A stretch of 64,000 nt of DNA from Delphinus delphis (taxonomy: Eukaryota > Chordata > Mammalia > Artiodactyla > Delphinidae). Shown piece after piece: positions 13,492 to 25,813 of the stretch (position 1 is the first letter of the stretch; each line of letters begins with the position of its first letter). The translations under genes were made by a program, and so were the position numbers. The stretch lies in assembly GCF_949987515.2 (NCBI RefSeq), contig NC_082695.1, forward strand, positions 72,752,466-72,816,465, written 5' to 3'. Under the pieces are notes generated by a model. It made no database searches. It worked only from the letters and a program-made list of their open reading frames with translations, and had not been told where the DNA came from.

Positions 13492-13692
13492 TTCTTAGCC
13501 AGTGCTATGCTCCCGACTCCAGATGGAATGTGACGACATCTTTAGTCATCACAACTCCAGGAGGGCCGCTACTAGCATGAAGTGGGCAGAGGCCAGGGGT
13601 CCTGCTAGACATCCTATAATGCACAGGACAGCTCCACGACAAAGAAGTATCCAGGCCAAACGTCAGTAGTGCCGAGGGCGAGAGGCTTGCTG
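13492..13692. mobile_element. MER20-type hAT-Charlie element
   Basis: The phrases 'gcagaggccaggggtcctgctagacatcct', 'aatgcacaggacagctcc' and 'cagtagtgccgagg' match the MER20 consensus as I remember it. Another copy lies at 62.9 kb. Confidence 0.7.
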
Positions 13693-13777
13693 GGGTAAGT
13701 TGGTGTGCTAGTCACAGACACTCGTCACCCAGTTTTCTAAGTTCTTCCCCCAGCCATATGGTAGAATTTGCATTTCT

Positions 13778-13955
13778 TTTTAAAAAAGTTTTATTGAAGT
13801 GTAGTTGATTTACAGTGTTGTGTTAATTTCTGCTGCACAGCCAAGTGACTCAGTTATACATGTATACAGTCTTTTTCATATTCTTTTCCATTACAGTTTA
13901 CCACAGGATACTGGATATAGTTCCCTGTGCTATACAGTAGGACCTTGTTGCTTAC
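13778..13955 (-). mobile_element. 5'-truncated L1 3' end, antisense
   Basis: It begins tttttaaaaaagttttattgaag and runs to cagtaggaccttgttg, the reverse complement of an artiodactyl-type L1 3' UTR. It is flanked by agaatttgcatttct (13763-13777) and agaatttgcagttct (13956-13970), a 15-bp target duplication with one mismatch. Confidence 0.85.
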
Positions 13956-14308
13956 AGAATTTGCAGTTCTTGAAGTTCAGTGGCCACACGACTTGCTTTG
14001 GCCAATGTCATGTCTCTGGAAGTGATGTGTATCACTTCAAGGCAAAAACATTCAAAACCAGTGCATAAATACCGTGTTTTCTTTTTTCTACGTTGGCCAT
14101 CTGGGAAATCTTGGAAACACAAAGGTGGAGCTTCCCTCAGCCTGTGTCCTCACATGAGGATAAAGCAGAATAGACCCGTTTAGATGACCCGTGACAGGTA
14201 AGCAGTCTGAGTCACCAACACTCTGTAGTTTTAAGCCCCTGAGATTTGGTGTTGTTCACACAGCATAACTCAGGTCACCCTGACTGATTGGTCGCCATCC
14301 TAATGTAA

Positions 14309-14475
14309 GTACAGTTGTCCCTTGGTGTCTGCAGGGGATTGGCTCCAGGACCCCTGCAGATACCAAAAATCCAAGGATGCTTAAGTCCCTTACATAAAAT
14401 GGCGAGTACAGCAGGCCCTCCTGTCTGTGGCTTTGAATCCAAGGAGGTGGGGTCCACGGACACAAAGGGCCAGGG
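14309..14475. mobile_element. Short Tigger/MER-type DNA transposon remnant
   Basis: 'acagttgtcccttggtgtctgc', then 'attggctccaggacccctgcagataccaaaaatcc' matches the end of a common nonautonomous pogo/Tigger-class MITE. The partner end near 14460 is only partly recognisable. Confidence 0.6.
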
Positions 14476-14479
14476 CCAG

Positions 14480-15960
14480 GTGTATGTATCTGCCTGTCTC
14501 ACGGAACCTGACTCTGCCCCTTCTACTCAGTTCCCACGTTCGTCCCCTGGTGAGCAGTTTCCTGCATCTGTATCACGAGGCTTGGTGACTCTTCCTGTGT
14601 TAAGAGTTTTGCTTTGTGACTGGGCTGAATATATTTAGATTCCACGATGATGGTCTTGTTTCCCTTTTTACGTCCGTCATTGCAAACCTCTGACATAGGT
14701 TGTATAATACTAGTTGCCATGACAACCGTGCAACTCAGTCAAGTTAACACACACATTTGCTATTCTCACTATACCTCAACCGGCTCTGGTGAGGTCAGAA
14801 TTATTAACGTTATAACACCTAGGATTACGTGAACTTTCGATTCCAAGGGGTGTGGGAAGCCTTTAGTTGTGGTATTCAACTTTATTCCAAAGTCTCAATG
14901 CTTAAGAAGTCTGTGTTCTGGCTTTACAATTGTAGACCTTACTTCATAAATCAATTTAATCTACATAGTGATGAATCGGAGTTTCACTGAGTATGGATTG
15001 ATTTGGAATGAGTTGGTGGCAATGTCGCTACAGATTAATAGATAACCCACACAATAGTTAACAAACATTGTTTGTACCAATGAAAACTCTGGGTACTCAA
15101 TGTACAATACACCTAGATTACAGAGCTGGACATAGCAGATAAGCATGTGCTTGTGAAATCCAGTAACCACGAAAAGACAGTAGAATCAACAGACATTACT
15201 ACCATTTCTCCCCAGAAGAGAGCTGACAGGATCATCTCTTTAAGGTCCTTAAGAGGCCAGTCTTCTCTCTCCTCCTCTCCACGTCTACATAATTTTGTCA
15301 TGCTCTTCTCCAATTTGAAATATCTTTCTGTCTCCTTTGCTCTCACCCAAATCCAATAAATTCCTTCTTAATATCAAGTTCAAGTTTCCCTTCTTCTCTG
15401 AAGTCTTCCAAGCCAATACTACTCTGTTTCCTTTCCTAGCATTTATAATTGGGGCCTCACATTTCGGTACTGGATTTTAAGTTCTTTAAGAGCAAAGATG
15501 TCATACATATCTTTACTTTCCATTCAGCAAAATACCTTGTATCCATTTACTTAGTCATTCACTCCACAGATTGAGCATCTATATCCTGAGTTAGATCCGG
15601 ACTTACAAAGGCACTGAGCTGGAGGAGCTTATGGGTAGATTGGGGCTAATACGGTAGATACAGAAATAGGTAAACACCTTATGTTAAATACATAGAAGAG
15701 GTGAGGCTGAGTGTTGTGGTCTGTCTGAATCTCACCTATGCTCTAAGAATGGTTCTGTTGGATCAAAGTAGGAATCACATACAAGGTATGGGACACACAG
15801 AGAAGTCTGCCAGAGTGGTAACCAAGGTCCCGCAGCCAGAAAGCAAGACCTGATGGTGTTCAATACCAACAGGCTAGAAGCTATCATCAGAAGTTATAGA
15901 AAGTGAAGAAACACACCAGGAAAGGCAGGTCAGGGTAAGTGAGGAGCTGAGATGGGAAAT
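14480..15960. other. Intergenic, no gene recognised
   Basis: Frames of 60-77 codons occur on both strands without exon signals or familiar domains. I saw no identifiable repeats beyond T-rich stretches. Confidence 0.5.
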
Positions 15961-15964
15961 TAAC

Positions 15965-16680
15965 TAAACCTGCTTGGTCACTATGGCTGCGTAACAAATT
16001 ACTCTAAAATTTGGAGGCTTTAAACAACAGCAATTTAAATTTTGTTCATGAATCTACAATTGGACATGGCTCACCGGGGAGAGCTTATCCCTTCTCTACT
16101 ATCTCTGCTTATCACCTGACGGGGCTCAGAGTCTGGGAATTGGAGTCATCTGAAGGCCACTTAACATGTCTAGTGGTTGATGCTGGGAGGACTCAAACAG
16201 CTGAGGGCAGAAACAGCTGGGGCTCCCTGGGCTGCCTCTTTATCTTCGTGTGACCTTTCCATGTGGTCTCTCTATTAGGGTGACCCACGGATGCCCAGCA
16301 GATTCCCACACACTTTGTGACTTAGGACGCTTATCTCACAGTTTCTGTGGGCTTCATGGCTTAACTGGGTCCTCTGCTCAGGGTCTCACAGGGCTGCATT
16401 AAGGCGTTGGCTGGGCTGCATTCCCATCTGGCTGGGCTGCATTTCCCCCAGACTCAACTGGGGGAAAACACGTTTATAAGCTCGTTCGGGTATTCAGCGG
16501 AATTCATTTCCTTGAGCCATAAGACTAAGAGGCCTGGCTTCCGGCCATCCTGAGCTCCTGCCCAGAATCAGGGGGAAGGAACATAGACCCCACATCTGAA
16601 TAGAAGGGGTATCTGTTACATTATGAGAAGAGCACGTGGGAGTGGGTATCTGTTGGCATGGCCATCTTCAGAACTTAGAA
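15965..16680 (-). mobile_element. MaLR (MLT1-like) LTR, antisense
   Basis: 'atggctgcgtaacaaattactctaaaatttgg' followed by 'tctcacagtttctgtgggct' and 'gggtctcacagggctgc' is the antisense layout of MLT1-type ERVL-MaLR LTRs. It is highly diverged, with a local triplication of ggctgggctgcat near 16400-16445. No coding capacity is retained. Confidence 0.5.
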
Positions 16681-17203
16681 TCTGCCACTGTTTGCCCTCT
16701 GGGCACAACAATTCACAGGCCTCCCATGTGCAAAATACACTTATTTCCTCTCCCCCAGTCTTTGATTTGCTTACCAAGCTATGGCACGAGTGAGTGTTGC
16801 CACACGTTAAGAGTCGAGTGGAAGAGAATTATAAACATGGTCTGGGAGAAAACCTTTCCAATGGGGGATTTTACATTGAGGTGAACTTTGGAATGGGAGT
16901 TGGTTGGTGCTGTAGGAGCTTGTTAGACGAATGATATTCCCTGTAACACTGGGTACGTAGAGTCTGCTACTGCTTTCTGCTTTAGGTGTGTCTGTTTTTA
17001 TCTCCCTGACAAAACTAGAATAGAATAGAGACATTGTCTTTTGTGTCTTCTGTCAATGGTGCTGGCCCCAAGGGAGGGACTCAGCTCGTCCCTGCTAAAT
17101 ACATGAATTCCTCAATTCTCCTGAGGCCTCTGTGTGTACATTACTGCCAATGCTTGGAAAAGTCTAACCTGAAAATGTCTATTTATCAACTTTGAAGAAA
17201 GAA

Positions 17204-17481
17204 TTGTGGATTAGGAGACAACAGACAGGTGTGTGATATTGGGAAAGTGACTTCATCTCTCTGAGTCTTGGTTTCATCATCTGCAGGATGAAGGAACTGA
17301 TGCTCTAGGTCCATTCCGGTGCGAATGATCCATATAATAAGTGGAAACAGTTACAAAATTCTTGAACCTAGTTTTCCCTTCTCATGGGTCCTCCATCTTT
17401 ACCCATGATGAAGGGAGTGTGTCCCTGACCATAGCCTCTATCCTTAGGGATGGAGCAAGTATAAACTCCTGAAGAACAAAG
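17204..17481. repeat. Left arm of a long inverted duplication
   Basis: This 278-bp stretch is the reverse complement, at about 90% identity by eye, of 19741-20014. A long exact block includes gtgcgaatgatccatataat. It contains a MIR-like section (tgtgatattgggaaagtgac, then tcatcatctgcag) plus non-MIR sequence. The match ends after tataaactcctgaa and a short aacaaag. Confidence 0.85.
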
Positions 17482-17514
17482 ACGACAGCCTTTTACATCA
17501 AGAAACACAGTGTG

Positions 17515-17795
17515 GGAAGGGTAAGCTGGGATGAAGCGAGAGAGTGGCATGGACATATATACACTACCAAATGTAAAATCGATAACTAGTGGGAAGCAGC
17601 TGCATAGCACAAGGAGATCAGCTCAGTGCTTTGTGACCACCTAGAGGGGTGGGATAGGGAGGGTGGGAGGGAGACGCAAGAGGGAGGGGATATGGGGATA
17701 TATGTATATGTATAGCTGATTCACTTTGTTATACAGCAGAAACTAACACACCACTGTAAAGCAATTATACTCCAATAAAGATGTTAAAAAACAAA
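17515..17795 (+). mobile_element. 5'-truncated cetartiodactyl L1 3' end, sense
   Basis: It runs from ggaagggtaagctgggatg to ccaataaagatgttaaaaaac with an AATAAA signal. The 14-bp target duplication agaaacacagtgtg is exact at 17501-17514 and 17796-17809. It inserted about 30 bp beyond the edge of the inverted-duplication arm. Confidence 0.92.
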
Positions 17796-18097
17796 AGAAA
17801 CACAGTGTGATTTTGAGAAGTCAGCTGAATGTCCAATGAAACGTCTTCTTTTTAGGAATCTGCCTCCACAAGGAGTAGCAGGAAAAAGGAAAGAGAAATA
17901 TGCTGAGGACTTTGGCTGTGCTCACCTACACGTGGACCACCCTACGGAAGGTTTAGTCTTGAAAAATGTCTCCAAGGTCCTCCCTGCCCCCTGACCAACC
18001 CCAGGGGAAGTAGTTTCTAGTTGGACGAGTTAAACTGGTGAGGCGGCTTCAAGAGCAGGTCCGTGACCTCATTGCATTGAATCACCTTTAAAGGGAT

Positions 18098-18724
18098 TTT
18101 TTGTTTGTTTGAGCGGTTTTTTTTTTAGGTTTTATTTTTATGTGGACCCTTTTTAAGGTCTTTATTGAATTTGTTACAATGTTGCTTCTGTTTTTTTGGT
18201 TTCTTGGCTGTGAGGCATGTGGGATCTTAGTTCCCTGACCAGGGATCAAACCCACACTCCCTGCACTGGAAGGCAAAGTCTTTTTTTTTAAATAAATTTA
18301 TATATTTATTTTATTTTATTTATTTTTGGCTGCATTGGGTCTTCATTGCTACACACGGGCTTTCTCTAGTTGCGGTGAGCGGGGACCACTCCTTGTTACG
18401 GTGCACGGGCTTCTCACTGCGGCGGCCTCCCTTGTTGCAGAGCACGGGCTCTAGGTGCACAGGCTTCAGTAGTTGTGGCACGTGGGCTCAGTAGTTGTGG
18501 CTCGCGGGCTCTAGAGTGCAGGCTCAGTAGTTGTGGCTCACGGGCTCTAGAGTGCAGGCTCAGTAGTTGTGGCTCACGGGCCCAGTTGCTCTGCGGCATG
18601 TGTGATCTTCCTGGACCAGGACTCGAACCCGTGTCCCCTGCATTGGCAGGCAGACTCTCAACCACTGCACCACCAGGGAAGCCCGAAGGTGAAGTCTTAA
18701 CCACTGGACTGCCAGGGAGGTCCC
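18098..18724 (-). mobile_element. CHR-1-like SINE, antisense, split by a younger SINE
   Basis: The outer element consists of 18098-18280 (T-rich, then ttggctgtgaggcatgtggg) and 18697-18724 (head complement ctggactgccagggaggtcc). Flanks ttaaagggat (18088-18097) and ataaagggat (18726-18735) are its target duplication. Confidence 0.85.
18281..18684 (-). mobile_element. CHR-type SINE, antisense, nested, with internal tandem expansion
   Basis: It inserted into the outer SINE with duplication aaggcaaagtc (18270-18280) / aaggtgaagtc (18686-18696). The body carries about three tandem copies of a ~36-bp unit starting gtagttgtggctc at 18470-18580, making it about 400 bp long. Confidence 0.9.
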
Positions 18725-19009
18725 TATAAAGGGATGTTTCGATTCTGAGGTATTGAAAAAACAATTTTTTTTAAAATCAAAGCTAACCCTGAGCAGAGCT
18801 TTGAGAAAAAGTTTTTTTCCCAGTGCATCTGACCTTTCCATTTCAGGTATTTTTTCCAAATTTACCTCTGCCCAGAACCATTACAAAATATCGTCCCGTA
18901 TTTAACAAGAGTTCTCCTTCCTCTTCCTCTTAAATAAATACAACCTGCAGTAAGGACAGAAATCAAAATCTATTTACATGAATGTGTGAATGACTGATAA
19001 TTGCTCAAA

Positions 19010-19100
19010 GCTAGATTCTCAAATTTGACAGTGTCTTGGAATAACCTAGGAAGCTTGGTGAAACCCCAAGTCCCCTCATTGAGAATATGTGCATGAAGGG
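19010..19100. mobile_element. MER5-like hAT fragment
   Basis: 'attctcaaatttgacagtgtcttggaataacc' resembles a diverged MER5-type terminus. Short, low confidence. Confidence 0.35.
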
Positions 19101-19740
19101 ATCCATCAGAAGCCTCCCAGCAAATTTTTTTCTTGTCTCCATATCCCAGGTTTGCCTCTGAGAAGAACAGCTCACAAAGTGTAGGACGAATTGATGCGAA
19201 TCTTACCTGCTTGAATATCTATGGTTCTATTAATTATTCCTGCCCACAATTCCCAAATGTTCACAGCCTCCCTACAAGATTGGATTTTTCTCCTGAAACC
19301 TACCTAGACAAGCCATGTATTTGTTCTAATTTTACAGGTTCTGTTCCCTGTGGAAATGCTTTTGATCAAATCTAATTCCCAACTCAAATTAAAATTTAAC
19401 ATTGGGGATTAAAATAAAAACTAGAGAGGATCCCAAATTTGCTAATTTTCTTCCCTCTTGGGGTCCTTAGCACCATTGAAGCTTTGCTAATAGCACCCTT
19501 TCCTGATTCATCTTGCATCCAGAGCTGGCTGAAAATGCCTTTCACTACCCCTCTGGCCAACAGCTTCTATGTCATCCACTGTAGACCTGCACAACTGCTC
19601 CTGGAGCTGCACATTGGCCACACAGAATTTAGTGTTTCTGATTATTTCCTATTGTCCTGTGGTAACACAATCACTCATTCATTCATTCATGTTACCAACT
19701 ATTCAAAGAATGATGGAGGGAAGGATAGAACAAAAGGTAC

Positions 19741-20014
19741 TTTGTTTTTCAGGAGTTTATACTTGCTTCATTCATAAGGATAGTGGGTGTGGTCAAGGAC
19801 CCACTCCATCACTGGTAAAGATGGAAGACGAATGAGGAGGGAAAACTAGGTTCAAGAATTTTGTAACTGTTTCCACTTATTATATGGATCATTCGCACCA
19901 GAATGGACTTAGAGCTTCAGTCCCTTCATCCTGCAGATGATGAAACCAAGACTCAGAGAGATGAAGTCACTTTCCCAATATCACACAGCCTGTCTGTTTT
20001 CTTCAAATCCACAA
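19741..20014. repeat. Right arm of a long inverted duplication
   Basis: Reverse-complement partner of 17204-17481, with a 2.26-kb spacer. The spacer holds an L1 3' end, a nested SINE pair and unique DNA. Confidence 0.85.
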
Positions 20015-20019
20015 CTTTT

Positions 20020-22290
20020 TCTGCTATAGCAAGAAATAAGCAAGCTGAGAGAAACCAATACTTAGCTTATATTTTCCAGTCTTTGTCATTAAAATCTTCC
20101 TGGTTATCCAAATGGAAAAATGGCTTTCTGTTTCTCTGGTAAAAATTTCCATCACATTTTTTGGGTAGGCAATCTAGATTTAAAAAAAATGCTAATTATC
20201 ACCAACCATAAAACTTTAGAATTTAAGAGACCTCTCAGATCATCTCTTCCAACCACTCCCTTTACAGATGTGGAACTTGAGGCCTAGAGGGTTGAAGTCC
20301 AGGCTCACAAGGCTACAGGGCAAAGGCAGAGGGACACTGGAATCCAGGAAACCCAAGTCCAAGTTATGACCACTTCCATTCTGCTAGCATCTCCGAAAAG
20401 TACATCTCAGTGTTGACCTAAATATCTATTTTAAAGACTTGGTCACATTTTTTTCTAACCTTTGTGTGTTTGCGCCAGGACAGTGTTGAGCCTTTAGCTC
20501 TCACCCTTTGGACCCTAGTCCTGGTACGTAGTGACGTGTCTCCACAGTGGGTAGGAATGACATAAAAGGGGAAATGGCTTAAAATGCTTTAAAAATCTCC
20601 CCAAGAGGATGGTCTGTAAATGAATCCCTTAAGCATTATCTCAAAGCACAAGAGCCTGCAGCAGATTCAATATTTGATATAATATCACAACTAGCTCAAA
20701 ATCCATATAAGATGAGATCTTTTAAAAAGGCACCACCAATGATGGCAGTAATAAGCCGGGGAGAGCGACAGGGAGCACATAATCATCTACAACCTTATTA
20801 TTCAGTATGATCGTGGACCAACTGCATTGGCACCAGCAGCAGCTTGTTAGAAATGCAAATCTTAGGTCCACCCAGACCTGCTGAATGAAATCTTCAGTTT
20901 CACATGATCCCCAGGGGAATTGGCTGCAGGTAAAGTTTGAGAAGCCTTGGTCTACGGTACGATTTCTCCATTAATGAACAGAGAAGTGGGCAGCCGTAAA
21001 GGTTATAGAGTAGATGGGAGGCCTGGCAGCTCAGAGCTCTGCTGCTCCTTGCATGGCTCCTGAATGTTTAACCAAACTTTTCTGAGGCTCAGCTTCCTCA
21101 AGTATCAACTGAAGGTTTGGTTGAAAAGGCTGTTGTAGCGAGCTTCTGGCAGACAGCTTTTTGCAGTCCAAGTTGTGTGGGATGGTTTGTGTGATGAGAG
21201 TTGAGTGACATGTGTATCCCACGTTTGGTACGCGCGATGAATGCTATTAATAAAAAAGGTGAATCACAAATTTTACTCCCATTTGCTTCCCGTCTCAGGG
21301 AAGAAAGAGTACACATCGCACAATTCACTGAATTGGGCAGCCGAAGTCTGATTTTCCTTCTGAAAAAATCCCGAGAGCCACCCCAGTGTTTGCGTCGTCA
21401 GGAATCCTGGCTCAGATTTCCAAAGCAAAAGTGTTGCTGGTCAAAGTCGACATGTGATTTTTCAGTTTCCTCATTACATTGCTTTAGTTCCTCCCTGTCT
21501 GAAGCTTCTTTAATCCGCAGACTTTCAGCTCCACCCTTAAAGTTTTGACTTGCATTTTTGATCCCAAAGTAAACACTGACTAAGGTGGCCTGCAAAATCA
21601 ACATATTCTTTGAAAGGCGATTAATCTGGGTGTTGAATGAAATCAGATGTCAGCGACCTAGACATTATGATTACAAATGCTACTACACAATAGGGCTTTG
21701 AAGAATTCCTGTCTCCAGGTAGTAACTACTGATACATCACACCAGCTATTCTGGGTGAGGGATGGAATCTATGTTTGGCAAGGACCGAGGAATATTTGAC
21801 TTCATAAATCAATAACTATTCTCAAAGCCACTATTGACCTCTGATCAGCAAATCCGATAGCAAGGAGAGGTTATAGTAACTATGCTGCTGGTAAAAAGCA
21901 AACCTGGTGGTTAAACATTTGCTGAAAGCCCTGACCTCTGATAAAAGTGAACCTCATTTGGCCACGTGTGCTTGCAGTTCTCTGGGATGTCGGGAGACTT
22001 AACTGCCTGACTCAACACATCCTGGCTACTGGAGCAAGAGGGTGATCTGGGCTGGTAGGGCTGGCAGAGAGAATTCTTTCCTCAGTTTCTCTTTTCTACC
22101 ACTGGGCCTCAGGTAGTGGGATGTGTGTTAGGAGATTTTCAAATAATGACAGTCATTAACCCTTCCCAAGAGCCTCAAAAAAAAATTCTTGTCAAGCTTG
22201 TTCCCACCTCCACAGAAAGGATGCAAGAATTGTTCTCTCTCCTTATATCACTGCCTAATATAGTGTTTTGTACACAGTAGGTACTTAATA
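20020..22290. other. Mostly unique intergenic DNA
   Basis: Apart from a MER5-like piece (20815-20960) there is no recognised transposon. Open frames of 115 and 76 codons near 21.1-21.6 kb overlap on opposite strands, show no familiar domain and lack exon borders, so I do not call a gene. Confidence 0.5.
20815..20960. mobile_element. MER5A-like hAT-Charlie element
   Basis: 'gcttgttagaaatgcaaatcttaggtcc', then 'cccagacctgctgaat', then 'gtaaagtttgagaagc' follows the MER5A consensus. Confidence 0.75.
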
Positions 22291-22313
22291 AATATTTTTA
22301 AAATTTTAATTAC

Positions 22314-22528
22314 TTTTTTTTTTTTTTTTTTTTTTTGCGGTATGCGGGCCTCTCACTGCTGCGGCCTCTCCCGCCGCGGAGCACAGGCTCCGGACACGCA
22401 GGCTCAGCGGCCATGGCTCACGGGCCCAGCCGCTCCGCAGCACGTGGGATCCTCCCGGACCGGGGCATGAACCCACGTCCCCTGCATCGGCAGGCGGACT
22501 CTCAACCACTGCGCCACCAGGGAAGCCC
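22314..22528 (-). mobile_element. CHR-type SINE, antisense, young
   Basis: A T-tail of about 20 bases, then gcggtatgcgggcctctc through gcgccaccagggaagcc. The target duplication is aaattttaattac (22301-22313) / aaaatttaattac (22531-22543). Confidence 0.95.
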
Positions 22529-22549
22529 TAAAAATTTAATTACATTTTA

Positions 22550-23222
22550 TTTTTAAAGGCTTTATTTTGTTAAGCAATGTTAGGTTCACAGCAAAATTGA
22601 GATGAAGGTACAGAGATTTCCCATACCCTCCCCCCCACATACACACACACAAGCAAAGCCTCCCCCGTTATCAGCATCCTCCATCACAGTGGTACGTTTG
22701 TTACAATCCCTGAACCTACATGGACACATCATTGTCGTCTAAAGTCCGTAGTTTACATTAGGTTCACTCTTGATGTTGTACGCTCTATGGGTTTGAACAA
22801 ATGTATAATATAATGACCTGTCCATCAGTAGGTTATCATATGGAGTATCTTCACTGCTCTAAGAATACTCTGTGTTCTGACAATCCACCCCTCCCCTCCC
22901 TCCAACACCCTCTGATTTTATTGTCTCCATAGTTTTGCCTTTTCCAGAATACCATATAGTTGGAATCATATAGTATGCAGACTTTTCAGATTGGCTTCTT
23001 TCACTGAGTAATATGCTTTTAAATTTCTTCCATGTCTTTTTTTTTTCTTCCATGTCTTTTCATGTCTTGATAGTTCATTTAATTTTAGTGCTGAATCATA
23101 TTCCATTGTCTGGGTGTAGCACAGTTTATCCATTTACCCACTGAGAGACATCTTCGTTGTTGCCAAGTTTTGGTAAATGTGAATAAAGCTGCTATAAACG
23201 TTCATGTGCAAATAAATACTTT
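22550..23222 (-). mobile_element. Antisense old L1 fragment
   Basis: 'gttaggttcacagcaaaattgagatgaaggtacagagatt' and 'gctgctataaacgttcatgtgc' belong to old L1 3' sequence in antisense. Confidence 0.6.
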
Positions 23223-23235
23223 AAAAAGAAATAAA

Positions 23236-23563
23236 GACAAAGACATAGAGAATGGACTTGAGGACACAGGGAGGGGGAAGGGTAAGCTGGGACGAAGTGA
23301 AGGAGTGGCATGGACATATACACACTACCAAATGTAAAATAGATAGCTAGTGGGAAGCAGCCGCATAGCACAGGGAGATCAGCTCGGTGCTTTGTGACCA
23401 CCTAGAGGGGTGGGATAGGGAAGGTGGGAGGGAGATGCAAGAGGGAAGAGATATGGGGATATATGTATATGTATAGCTGATTCACTTTGTTACGCAGCAG
23501 AAAATAACACACCATTGTAAAGCAACTATTCTCCAATAAAGCTGTTAAAAAATAAAATAAAAT
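23236..23563 (+). mobile_element. 5'-truncated cetartiodactyl L1 3' end, sense
   Basis: Same family as the 17.5-kb copy (ggaagggtaagctgggacga to ccaataaagctgttaaaaaa). Flanked by aaaaagaaataaa at 23223-23235 and 23564-23576. Confidence 0.9.
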
Positions 23564-23579
23564 AAAAAGAAATAAATTA

Positions 23580-25480
23580 CTCTCTCCATTGTGCTTCAGC
23601 TATATATAATTATCTATTTGAACACTTACCATATTGAATTGCATTATTTATTTATATGTCTATTTCCCTTTCAGTGCTACATCTTTTTAAAGAGTCTGGG
23701 TCTTATTCATCAGTGTTTCTCCATCACTTGGTACAAAATCTAGTGGTCATAGGTTTGGCTCATTCTTTTGTAGATTCTGGGTAAGTGGGGTGGTGGTTGG
23801 AAGCAGGATAAACCCTCTTACAAATACCTTAGTGATGAAGTTAACAAGCTCTTCTTTAAAAATATAAATACAAGATCTCAACTAAAAGAGTAAGACTGAG
23901 GATTTCCTCATAAAAGGAAAATGAGATTAAGTACTCTCAGCTATGTGGTAGAAGAAGAATTGGATTCCCATTAAAGCGATTCTGTGAAAGCCTTTATTAA
24001 TATTTTCTGAAATGAACAGAAAATGAACAGAAAATGAACAGCCAAGAGTATCCTAAATAAGAAAACACCAATGATGCACTCATTACACATCTTTTAATTA
24101 GTACTGATGGGTGCTATGTAATTAATTCAATTTACCATCCCTTCTTCAGTAGAAACATCTCCCTTCCCTGCAGTTTCCACGAGATACTGTACATTTGTCC
24201 TGATTTGCTGCAAATAAGATGCTTTCATTTCCTGATGCTGGTTCTCTGACATGCAAATGTTTGTTGTCTCTCTGATTTTATGAATAGGGCTCTGATTTTA
24301 TGAATAGGGCTCCTGGCTCTTTTACCGGAGAGCAGCCCAGATGATTTGGATGTTTGATCTAGCTCAGTAGACATTTCTCAAACCCCTTCCCCAAGATCTA
24401 GGACTATGCATATTTAACACCATTCCTGCTAATTTCAACTTCAGAGGGACCCGCTCCTTACCCAGATCTCAGCTTCTCCCTCCTAATAGATACCAGGGTG
24501 AACCCCAGCCCCCTGCTTCACTTTCCTTCAGTACATTTAGCACCACATTAACTTCTTTCTTTATTTTCTACCACTAATTCCTATTCTGAGGGTTGTAAAC
24601 TATCTCAATCCTAATAGTCTCTCTTCTGTAATATTTCAAGTTGAGCCATTCACCCCTGTCCCTCATTTACTAAAACACATGTCATATAATGTGTCAGCTG
24701 ATGAAATATCAAATTGCTCTTTTGACTAATGATTTCAGATCATACACAAGGTCATGGACAGTGATTGCCTTTTGGATATGGACGGTAAAGAAAAGAGCTT
24801 ACACGTTTCAGAATGCAGTGATGCCCATATTACATTACCTATTCCAGGAAAAGAAGATGAAATTCCCCTTTCTAGTCCAAAATGTACTCAGGAGGGATGA
24901 GAAGAGAACAAAACAGCTATGGAGGAAGACAATAGCAGAACTCTGCATAAGGCAGAGTCCAGATCAAGGACAAAATGGCTTTAATTAACCTCACAGGAAA
25001 CAAATAGATATGGAAATGTGTGTTTCTTAGTAGTGTGACCTTCTGGCTGCACATGAAGAAGAAAAGTCTCGAAAGCTGACCTTTGCAGAAATGATGAAAA
25101 AACTGATCTGATGACACTTTTCTTTGGGAAAAGCCATTTTCTACACTACATCCAAAGAGAAAAACTTGAAGCCCATTATGCCAGGGCCAGGACTGTGACT
25201 AGCCATATGGTGTCTCTGTGGGCATTAGAAAAATGCTTCCCTTTCTCCAGGCAGATGCAACCCCTCATCAGGCACATGTCCTGATAAATAGAACACAGGC
25301 TCCATTGCAGTCCCTTTGTCCCCTCAGCCAGACACCCTTGAAAAGTGAATAAACATCATCTTTCATAACAACCTGACTCAATGCACTACTGAAAATCTTT
25401 TAATGGTTTGTTTTTGCTCTCAAGATAAAATTCATGTTCCATTTTGTAGCCCCAATCTCGCTCTCCTGTCCTTCTGAAAC
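23580..25480. other. Intergenic, no gene recognised
   Basis: Contains two small tandem repeats: an 11-bp unit (aaatgaacaga) about three times at 24010-24041, and an exact 20-bp doublet at 24271-24310. A 99-codon frame at 24689-24988 has no recognisable domain and no flanking exon signals. Confidence 0.5.
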
Positions 25481-25813
25481 TGATTAGGCAAATGTGAGAC
25501 CTTTGAACTCTGTCTTCTGTATCTTTTAATTTCCCATTTATATTTTCCATCTCTGTACTATATTTTGCATAATTTCTCCAGACCTGTCTTCCAGTTCATT
25601 AAGTCTTTCTTCAGTGATGCATAATATGCCCATTGAGTTTTTAATTTTAGTCATTGATTTTTTTTATTTCTACAAGCTCTAATTTTAAAAATCTGCTATG
25701 TTAATTGTTCCCACCACTAGAAGAAATTATATTTATGTGATGTGATAGTGTTAGCTTAATGACAATCATATCGTAATATAAATGTATCAATACAGTAAGT
25801 CAATCAATCAATA

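Noticed and set aside
21031..21604. 115-codon + frame and antisense partners
   Set aside because: No recognisable domain, no exon-like borders, and opposite-strand frames are equally open.
22306..22556. Recurrent frames encoding MVESPPADAGDTGSCPGPGR-like or GLSLLWPLPLRSTGSGRAGS-like peptides at many sites
   Set aside because: They are six-frame translations of CHR SINE copies, repeated wherever the SINE occurs, not genes.
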